This document shows, in pieces, positions 1-5,289 of a stretch of 6,593 nt of DNA. This stretch comes from an uncultured archaeon (GTDB lineage Archaea; Nanobdellota; Nanobdellia; Woesearchaeales; ARS49). Each line of letters begins with the position of its first letter. Position 1 is the stretch's first letter. The notes below the pieces were generated by a model, which was not told the origin of the DNA, did not search any database, and was given only the letters and a program-made list of their open reading frames with translations. The stretch lies in NCBI GenBank assembly GCA_902385765.1, contig CABMGU010000040.1:1-6593 (forward strand), read 5' to 3'. The translations under genes were made by a program, and so were the position numbers.

Positions 1-3000
1 GCAGGAAAACACACTTTAAGGTTCACATTTGGAGATGACTTTGCATACGCGTTCAACGAAGCAACACAAGCCTCCTGGAACAGAACAGTAAACAACGGAC
101 ATGGCGACGAGGCATACAGCGTTGCAGTAGATTCTGCGAAAAATGTTATAGTCGCAGGATACTCAAACGATGGCTCAAAGGACACTTTCTACACGATAAA
201 ATACGACCAAAACGGAAACGCACAATGGAACAGAAGCCACAGCGGAGGCTATGAAGACAAAGCATACGGAGTAGCAACAGACTCGTCAAAAAACGTGATA
301 GTCGTAGGATACACCAAGCGCTCATTGGGAGGAGACACTTATCATTATGATTATTACATAATCAAATACGACGAAAACGGAAATCACCTGTGGAACAAGT
401 CAATAGATACAGGAAGCGAAGACGGGGATTATGCAAAAAGCGTCGCGGTCGACACAACCGACAACATAATAGTGACGGGATACAATGAATCAGGATTTGA
501 CTGGACATTAAGCGAAGACTATTATACAATAAAGCTAAACTCGGCAGGCACGGCACAATGGAACCGAACATTCCGCGCAAATTCACGCAACTTCGCAAAT
601 TCCATTGATACCGATACAAACAACAACATACTAGTAACAGGAGCAAGCAGCGGAACTACTTCTTACACTGTAAAATATGATGCCAATGGAAATCCGCTAT
701 GGAACGCAAGCAATACAGAATCAGCATCATCAGTTGCAAATTACGGAGTAACAACAAACTCAAACGATGATGTCTTTGTAACTGACAGCCAAAACAGGCT
801 GATAAAATACAATTCTTCAGGAAACCATCAGTGGAATGTCAGCTATTCAATGTCCGGAGGCGCAGGCCCTGATGCCATTGATACCGATTCAAACGGCAAC
901 ATATACTTCGCAGGAACAGCAGGCACCGATTTCAGAACATACAAATTCGACTCATCAGGAAACCAGAAATGGAACATAACAACGAGCGCGGGCACCAACG
1001 ATTACGGCCACGGGTTGGCAGTCGACTCCTCAAAAAACGTCATAACAACCGGAAGCACGCTCACAGGAGGCAACTTCGACTTCTTCACAATAAAATACGG
1101 ACAAGTATTCACCTCAGTATGCGGAATAGAACCAGTAGAAAGCTCAATTACATTAACCCAAAACTACATTTCCAACGGCAGCACAGGAGACTGCGTTGAA
1201 ATCATCGGCAGCAATCTGGTTTTTGACTGCGCAGGATACTCGCTCACAGGAATAAACCAAAGCAACGGCATATTTGTCAGCAATGCGAACAATGTCGCAA
1301 TAATCAACTGCAACATACAGAATTTCACAACAGGCATAAACATCACAAATGCGCAAAGCTATACCGTAAATCTCACAAACATAACTGATGTAGAGTACGG
1401 CATCTGGGTAGACCCTTCAACCGGAAAGATGGCAGGAGTGAACATCGCCGGCAATGGCGATGGCACCGGCATTACAATTGAAAATTCAAATAATAATATT
1501 ATCCGAGGCCCAACCATCACTGATTTTTATGTGGGCATTGATATAGATAACAGCGATGATACCACCATTGGTTCTGATGTCAGACCGCCCCTTGTTGTGG
1601 CGACTGAAAAAGTTCCAACAATAAGCACAGGTGTTCGCATTAAAGATTCAAATGACGTAACCGTCAAGGATGCAATAATACATACTTTCGATACGGCAGT
1701 GAGCGTCACTGATTCAGATAATTTCCTAATCGAATCCGCAGAGATTTCCAAGTACTGCACGGGAATCTTCATAGACCCGTCAGAAAACGGAAGTGTTACG
1801 AAAACAACCTTTGATGCATCAGACTCAGAAGACAAACCCTGCGGAGATCGAATATCCATTTACATTTGGGATACTCAAGATGTACTTTTAAGCTATATAA
1901 ATATCACCGGCAACAACAGCGCAAATGGAACCGGCATAAAAATAATCAATTCATCAATAAATATCAGCAATAGCAACGTCACCGGCAATGGCACAGGCAC
2001 AGGCGTCAATGTCAGCAAATCAAAACTCAGAGTGGATGACACTTTGGTAGAAGATTATCTATACGGCATTTACATAAGTTCTGACAGCACAGACGTGAGC
2101 ATTACAAACTCCAAAATCAGGAATATGATAACAAGTCCTCCATACGCCATCTACAACCTCGGTTCAGGCACAGGAAGCAACAACTACTGCACCTCCACAT
2201 ACGGCTGGTCTGATGGCGGATACACCAACAGATGCACATACCAGCCGGATTATACAAACAGCCCAGAATGGTGGCAGATACCAGGACTGGATTATGCAAG
2301 AAGCACAGACCTAAGCCAGGAACCTGACAGAAGCTCAGTAGCAGACCTAACATTCGCAAGCCCAACAGTCACTGTCATTTGGCAGAACAACGTTGACACA
2401 AGCTATCAGGACTATGACCAAAACGTCTACATTGGAACCAATTTTGTAAGCATAAACTCGGCAAACCTTGACGCTTCAATAAACACGCCGGCGACTGTAG
2501 AGATGGCAGGAATAGACTGCAACAACTTCAAAGTCTACTATGCGTCAGGATTCCAGACAAGCTTTGCTGAAGTAGTAAGTGAAGGACAAGCGGTAGCAAC
2601 CGAGGAAAACATAGACGGAGACTGCAATGACGCCAGCATATGCACTGACGTACAATGCACTGATTTCACGTTAACCTTCACAGCACAGCACTTCTCAGGG
2701 TTTGCAGGCGCCAACGCAACAACGCTCGAAATATGGGATGATACAGACACAATAACAAAATACGTTGATGAACAAGTTGGCTTCTACGCAAACTACTCAA
2801 ACGCCAGCATACCAATCACAGGCGCAAGTTGCAACGCAAGCTTTGAAACAGCACCATCAGGACCCGCCATCATGACTTACAATTCCACCAGTAAATACTA
2901 CGAATACAACCGGACATTTACTGCAACAGGAACCTCAGACTGGAACGTGACCTGCGAAAAAACAGCATTCCCAACCCTGACAGCATTAGACGAAGTAACA

Positions 3001-3108
3001 ATCTCACCACAAGGAGACGCTGTTCCGGAATTCAGCACTTACACTCTGCTGATTACGCTATTGATAGCTGTCGGCGGGCTGGTATTGGTAAGAAACAGGT
3101 ACAGATAG
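1..3108 (+). CDS. Large secreted surface protein: beta-propeller, beta-helix, PEF-type C-terminal anchor (5' partial)
   Basis: The frame is open from base 1 to the TAG at 3106-3108, giving 1035 visible residues; the start and signal peptide lie upstream. The GTG at 295 falls inside a propeller blade and is not a start. Residues 1-25 look like the end of a beta-sandwich. Residues 26-369 form seven SBBP-like blades. Residues 374 to about 745 are a right-handed parallel beta-helix of NosD/CASH style, with repeated G-I-x-I turns and Asn/Ser ladders. Residues about 757-903 end in a strand with FTAQHFSGF, a module I recall from archaeal beta-helix proteins. Residues about 908-1003 are Ig-like. The end is VPEF (1008-1011), a hydrophobic helix (about 1013-1030) and RNRYR. 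I count about 31 N-x-S/T sequons and several paired cysteines. The protein should be exported, glycosylated and tethered outside the cell. Adhesion, an S-layer-associated role or polysaccharide binding are possible; no catalytic residues could be assigned. Confidence 0.9.
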   Translation, partial: AGKHTLRFTFGDDFAYAFNEATQASWNRTVNNGHGDEAYSVAVDSAKNVIVAGYSNDGSKDTFYTIKYDQNGNAQWNRSHSGGYEDKAYGVATDSSKNVIVVGYTKRSLGGDTYHYDYYIIKYDENGNHLWNKSIDTGSEDGDYAKSVAVDTTDNIIVTGYNESGFDWTLSEDYYTIKLNSAGTAQWNRTFRANSRNFANSIDTDTNNNILVTGASSGTTSYTVKYDANGNPLWNASNTESASSVANYGVTTNSNDDVFVTDSQNRLIKYNSSGNHQWNVSYSMSGGAGPDAIDTDSNGNIYFAGTAGTDFRTYKFDSSGNQKWNITTSAGTNDYGHGLAVDSSKNVITTGSTLTGGNFDFFTIKYGQVFTSVCGIEPVESSITLTQNYISNGSTGDCVEIIGSNLVFDCAGYSLTGINQSNGIFVSNANNVAIINCNIQNFTTGINITNAQSYTVNLTNITDVEYGIWVDPSTGKMAGVNIAGNGDGTGITIENSNNNIIRGPTITDFYVGIDIDNSDDTTIGSDVRPPLVVATEKVPTISTGVRIKDSNDVTVKDAIIHTFDTAVSVTDSDNFLIESAEISKYCTGIFIDPSENGSVTKTTFDASDSEDKPCGDRISIYIWDTQDVLLSYINITGNNSANGTGIKIINSSINISNSNVTGNGTGTGVNVSKSKLRVDDTLVEDYLYGIYISSDSTDVSITNSKIRNMITSPPYAIYNLGSGTGSNNYCTSTYGWSDGGYTNRCTYQPDYTNSPEWWQIPGLDYARSTDLSQEPDRSSVADLTFASPTVTVIWQNNVDTSYQDYDQNVYIGTNFVSINSANLDASINTPATVEMAGIDCNNFKVYYASGFQTSFAEVVSEGQAVATEENIDGDCNDASICTDVQCTDFTLTFTAQHFSGFAGANATTLEIWDDTDTITKYVDEQVGFYANYSNASIPITGASCNASFETAPSGPAIMTYNSTSKYYEYNRTFTATGTSDWNVTCEKTAFPTLTALDEVTISPQGDAVPEFSTYTLLITLLIAVGGLVLVRNRYR
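76..1107 (+). repeat. Seven tandem SBBP-like beta-propeller blades within the surface protein
   Basis: Seven protein-level repeats begin at Trp residues 26, 76, 131, 187, 234, 278 and 324 (codons at 76, 226, 391, 559, 700, 832 and 970), with spacings of 50, 55, 56, 47, 44 and 46 residues; the seventh runs about 46 residues. The consensus is W-N-x-[ST], a variable loop with D and Y/A, then V-A-V-D-S-x-x-N-V-I-V-x-G, then [FY]-[YF]-T-I-K-Y-D-x-x-G-N. The seventh copy ends at IKYGQ with no following Trp strand. The first WN strand could therefore close the ring by pairing with the last blade, as in other propellers. Copies 4-6 are the most diverged. Seven blades would make one complete propeller; no further blade is visible upstream in the 25 residues available. 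Confidence 0.85.
1120..2235 (+). repeat. Parallel beta-helix repeat region (NosD/CASH-like) in the surface protein
   Basis: From Cys374 the protein changes to short irregular repeats of about 20-25 residues with the pattern T-G-I-x-I-x-[ND]-[SA]-x-[ND]-[VT], typical of right-handed parallel beta-helices. It opens with an ITLTQNYI strand and two nearby Cys residues (GDC and DCAGY), a common cap of archaeal NosD-like domains. Three copies of a Gly/Asn-rich turn, GNGDGTGI, GNNSANGTGI and GNGTGTGV, occur at residues 484, 637 and 661. The lack of strict periodicity means the edges are approximate. Confidence 0.75.
3022..3105 (+). other. C-terminal PEF motif, transmembrane helix and basic tail
   Basis: The last 28 residues (1008-1035) read V-P-E-F-S-T-Y, then an uninterrupted hydrophobic stretch of about 18 residues, then R-N-R-Y-R and stop. 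This three-part layout matches archaeal C-terminal sorting signals such as PEF-CTERM, which an archaeosortase recognises and trims. It could instead be a plain stop-transfer anchor. No archaeosortase gene lies in the window, so processing is an inference. Confidence 0.6.
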
Positions 3109-3118
3109 CCCAATATTC

Positions 3119-3133
3119 CGCAACCTTTTTAAA
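3119..3133 (+). promoter_or_regulatory. Probable archaeal promoter (BRE-like CGCAA and TATA-like TTTTTAAA) for the aIF5A cluster
   Basis: TTTTTAAA at 3126-3133 is centred about 28 bases before the ATG at 3158, with CGCAA just upstream at 3119-3123 in the place of a B-recognition element. An archaeal TATA box lies about 26-27 bases before the start of transcription, which would put the transcript's first base at or within a couple of bases of the ATG. No Shine-Dalgarno sequence precedes the ATG (GTTTTTT), which agrees with a leaderless mRNA. Confidence 0.5.
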
Positions 3134-3157
3134 CCCCCTTTTTCCTTTCTGTTTTTT
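3126..3157 (+). terminator. Possible oligo-T terminator of the surface-protein gene
   Basis: Three T runs lie 18-49 bases after the TAG of the surface-protein gene: five T at 3126-3130, five at 3139-3143 and six at 3152-3157. Archaeal RNA polymerase terminates on such oligo-T tracts without needing a hairpin, and I see no hairpin here. The first run is also part of the TATA-like box, so the two signals would be merged in a very short gap. Confidence 0.35.
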
Positions 3158-3559
3158 ATGACGACAAAAGTAGTTGGTGCAGGCACTATCAAGGAAAACA
3201 GCTACATTCTCATTGAAGGAGCTGCCTGCAAGGTTGTTTCCTGCGAAACATCAAAGTCAGGAAAACACGGACACGCAAAAGTAAGAATGGTTGCAATCGG
3301 CCTGATGGACAACAAAAAACGAGAGCTTAACCTGCCTGCCCACGACAACGTAGAAGTTCCAATAGTTGAAAAGAAATCCGCACAAGTATTAAGCGTTGCA
3401 AATGATATTGCAAATGTAATGGATGAAGAAACTTACGAAACCTTTGACCTTACCATTCCTGAAGAACTCAAGGCAACAGTTGTTCCAAACTGCAAAGTAT
3501 TATACTGGATCATACTGGGCCAGAGAGTAATGAAACAACTGAAAGGCGGTGCTGAGTAA
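3158..3559 (+). CDS. eif5A: Translation initiation factor aIF5A (hypusine-containing)
   Basis: This 133-residue protein has the usual length and layout of archaeal IF5A: an N-terminal SH3-like barrel (about residues 1-68) and a C-terminal OB fold (about 69-130). The loop S-K-S-G-K-H-G-H-A-K places the hypusine lysine at K36, where deoxyhypusine synthase would modify it. VEVPIVEKKSAQVLSV links the domains, and M-D-E-E-T-Y-E-T-F is a family signature in the OB fold. IF5A enters the ribosomal E site and rescues peptide-bond formation at stalling sequences such as polyproline; it also aids termination. The ATG at 3158 fits the family start and the leaderless promoter just upstream. The gene leads a tight cluster, with eL40 starting 1 base after its stop. 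The genes for hypusine synthesis are not in the window. Confidence 0.96.
   Translation: MTTKVVGAGTIKENSYILIEGAACKVVSCETSKSGKHGHAKVRMVAIGLMDNKKRELNLPAHDNVEVPIVEKKSAQVLSVANDIANVMDEETYETFDLTIPEELKATVVPNCKVLYWIILGQRVMKQLKGGAE
3545..3554 (+). promoter_or_regulatory. Shine-Dalgarno-like sequence for eL40
   Basis: GGCGGTGCTG, within the last codons of aIF5A, resembles the archaeal ribosome-binding consensus GGAGGTGATC. Its GGCGGT core ends 10 bases before the ATG at 3561. It supports internal initiation of eL40 on a shared mRNA and contrasts with the leaderless start of the first gene. Confidence 0.45.
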
Positions 3560-3560
3560 A

Positions 3561-3722
3561 ATGGTGAAGTTCCCGGAAGCAGATGCAAGAATGTTCAGAA
3601 ACAAGTTCGTATGCAGAAGATGCAAATCAGTAATAAGAGCGCCTTCCAGAAAAATAGCAGACAAGCAGATTAAATGCAGAAAGTGCGCTGGAAAGAAATT
3701 TAAACCCAAACGCAAGAAGTAA
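3561..3722 (+). CDS. rpl40e: Large-subunit ribosomal protein eL40
   Basis: This small gene encodes 53 residues beginning MVKFPEADARMF, which matches the archaeal eL40 opening (PEAEARLF). Two CxxC pairs, C18/C21 and C39/C42, form a zinc ribbon, and the tail KKFKPKRKK is strongly basic, as expected for rRNA binding near the GTPase-associated centre of the 50S subunit. In eukaryotes the same protein is made as a ubiquitin fusion; here, as in archaea generally, it stands alone. The 17 residues between the two CxxC pairs are more than the roughly 10-11 I recall in euryarchaeal homologues, and resemble versions in DPANN genomes. The start lies 1 base after the aIF5A stop and its own stop is 5 bases before the next ATG, so it is very probably co-transcribed with both neighbours. 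Confidence 0.93.
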   Translation: MVKFPEADARMFRNKFVCRRCKSVIRAPSRKIADKQIKCRKCAGKKFKPKRKK

Positions 3723-3727
3723 AGCGC

Positions 3728-4894
3728 ATGAGCATTGACGGCATCGCGGCACTGGTTTTCATTGTTATTCTTGCCGTCTTTCTTTTCTTAAAACGCAAAC
3801 AAGTACAACTACAAAAAGCACTATTCCCCGTATTATACGTAATGCTCTACAGGTCATCATTCGGACTGCGGGCAATGGAATACGCCAAGAATTCCCGCTT
3901 AGTCAAGCTCTTCGGAGACATCTCAATCATTGCAGGATTCCTCGGAATGATATTAATATCAGCAGAACTCATCTGGGAAACAGCAAAAGTGTTTTTAGGC
4001 CAAGGAATACCCAGCATACAGCCGGTACTGCCAATAGAAGCAAAAGGAGTATTCTTTGTACCATTCCTATACTGGATACTAAGCATATTCGCACTAGCGC
4101 TCGTTCACGAATTCTCCCACGGAATAGTCGCCAGAGCTTACAATGTTCCAGTAAAAAGCAGCGGATTCGCATTCCTATGCCTGCTGGTCCCGATTGTCCC
4201 AGCAGCATTCGTAGAACCAGATGAAAAAGTTGTGCAAAAAAGACCATACAGACAACAATTAGGAATATTCGCAGCAGGCTCAATATCAAACTTATTATTT
4301 GCCCTCGTGATTTTTGGACTATTCGGCATTCTTTCTCCAATATTAACGTCTGCATTCGACCAAACCGGAGTTGAACTGATATCTGTAACAGAAAACGACC
4401 CTGCTTTTGCAGGCGGACTAAGGCAGGGAGACATAATCCAAAGCATAAACAACATTCCCGTCATCTCACCACAAAACATCACACAGCTGTTGAGCAATAT
4501 GTCTCCCGGAGATACGGCACAGGTTGCCACAGCCAACAACTCTTTAAACATAACCGTTGGCGCACACCCTGAAAACAATTCAACGGCATATCTGGGAATA
4601 CAAGCCAAAATACACTTTATCCCAAATGAACAATTTGTAGCATCATACGGCTCTTTGGTACCACTGGTGCTGAAATGGTTCGCAGGATTCATCTACTGGC
4701 TTTTCATGCTAAACATCGGCATAGGATTGTTCAATTTACTGCCAATAGGACCGCTTGACGGAGGCAGAATGTTCCAGCTGGTATGCTTCAAGATATTCAA
4801 GAACAAACTCACTGCATTGAAAATATGGACGTATGTGAGCGGGTTCTTCATATTACTCATACTTGCAAACATGTTTACAGGGTTCATAAAATGA
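3728..4894 (+). CDS. Site-2-type intramembrane zinc metalloprotease (M50) with PDZ domain
   Basis: This 388-residue membrane protein carries both catalytic signatures of the M50/S2P family: HEFSH at residues 127-131 (H127, H131 as zinc ligands, E128 as general base) and NLLPIGPLDGG at 336-346, with D344 as third ligand. Hydrophobic segments are seen near 5-22, 62-85, 107-137 (holding HEFSH), 145-162, 177-203, 307-338 and 365-385. A PDZ domain fills about 215-293 between the two catalytic halves (AGGLRQGDIIQSINNIPV). Family members cut transmembrane helices of regulators such as anti-sigma factors or clear membrane remnants; the PDZ domain gates or binds substrate. The archaeal substrate is unknown. 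The ATG at 3728 follows eL40 by 5 bases, and the stop overlaps the next gene by 4 bases. No clear Shine-Dalgarno sequence is present. Catalytic competence looks intact. Confidence 0.93.
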   Translation: MSIDGIAALVFIVILAVFLFLKRKQVQLQKALFPVLYVMLYRSSFGLRAMEYAKNSRLVKLFGDISIIAGFLGMILISAELIWETAKVFLGQGIPSIQPVLPIEAKGVFFVPFLYWILSIFALALVHEFSHGIVARAYNVPVKSSGFAFLCLLVPIVPAAFVEPDEKVVQKRPYRQQLGIFAAGSISNLLFALVIFGLFGILSPILTSAFDQTGVELISVTENDPAFAGGLRQGDIIQSINNIPVISPQNITQLLSNMSPGDTAQVATANNSLNITVGAHPENNSTAYLGIQAKIHFIPNEQFVASYGSLVPLVLKWFAGFIYWLFMLNIGIGLFNLLPIGPLDGGRMFQLVCFKIFKNKLTALKIWTYVSGFFILLILANMFTGFIK

Positions 4895-5289
4895 AGTTCG
4901 TACGCGTCTGCACCAGATGCGGCGGAACCAAGGTACACAGCGATATCACCAACTATGCAATAATGGGCTCGCACAACTTCACCTGCGATAAATGCGATTA
5001 TGAAGGATTTTTTCCTGAAGTCGCTGTTTCAGAACTGGAAAAGTTCAAAAGAGACATACACAAAGCAAGCAAGATTGAAAAGAAAAAAGACACTTGGTTC
5101 ATTTCACCACTCTTTGTTGTTTTACTAATAGTATCTGTCGTATCGGCGTTTGTAATCCAATACTATTTTGGCTTTGAATTATGGCCTGGCAGTCCATTAT
5201 GGCTCATATTTGTAATTCTCGCAATACTTTCCTTCTTGATAGAAAGAGCATACCGCTGGCTCAGCCCTTCACATTCCCCAAAGGCTTAA
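4891..5289 (+). CDS. Small zinc-ribbon protein with two transmembrane helices, function unknown
   Basis: The protein has 132 residues. An N-terminal zinc ribbon is formed by C7/C10 and C32/C35 (CTRCGG and CDKCDYEGFFPEV). A charged linker, about 45-67, is rich in Lys and Glu and may be helical. Two hydrophobic segments follow, about 71-91 and 102-118. By hydrophobicity and the positive-inside tendency the ribbon is likely cytoplasmic, with both helices crossing the membrane as a hairpin. I recall similar ribbons in DPANN hypothetical proteins but cannot name a function. The ATG overlaps the protease stop (ATGA at 4891-4894), which suggests translational coupling; AGGG at 4879-4882 is a weak ribosome site. 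An earlier in-frame ATG at 4783 is open but would add 36 residues lying wholly inside the protease gene and unrelated to the ribbon, so 4891 is preferred. It may be a partner or substrate of the protease. Confidence 0.8.
   Translation: MKFVRVCTRCGGTKVHSDITNYAIMGSHNFTCDKCDYEGFFPEVAVSELEKFKRDIHKASKIEKKKDTWFISPLFVVLLIVSVVSAFVIQYYFGFELWPGSPLWLIFVILAILSFLIERAYRWLSPSHSPKA
5077..5089 (-). terminator. Possible T-tract terminator for rtcB inside the convergent gene
   Basis: Read on the minus strand this is CTTTTTTCTTTTC, about 170-185 bases beyond the rtcB stop and inside the zinc-ribbon gene, where it encodes the Lys-rich linker. It is the strongest T tract I see downstream of rtcB. It may simply reflect AAA/AAG lysine codons on the other strand. 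Confidence 0.25.

Noticed and set aside
295..300. GTG at 295 as the start of the surface protein
   Set aside because: The frame is open to base 1 and the preceding 98 codons encode one full propeller blade and most of the next; the GTG codes for a Val inside a conserved blade strand.
76..1107. Tandem DNA repeats as a CRISPR array or mobile element
   Set aside because: The repeats are protein-level propeller blades with diverged DNA, variable length and an uninterrupted reading frame.
1527..1859. 110-codon open frame on the minus strand within the surface gene
   Set aside because: The plus strand here encodes clear beta-helix repeats; the antisense frame has no start signal or motif.
4138..4692. 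184-codon open frame on the minus strand opposite the protease
   Set aside because: It is fully antisense to a well-conserved gene, shows no recognisable motif, and its composition is that of a reverse-frame shadow.
4783..4890. Earlier ATG at 4783 for the zinc-ribbon protein
   Set aside because: The extra 36 residues lie completely inside the protease gene in another frame; the ATG at 4891 gives a clean ribbon start and a typical ATGA overlap.
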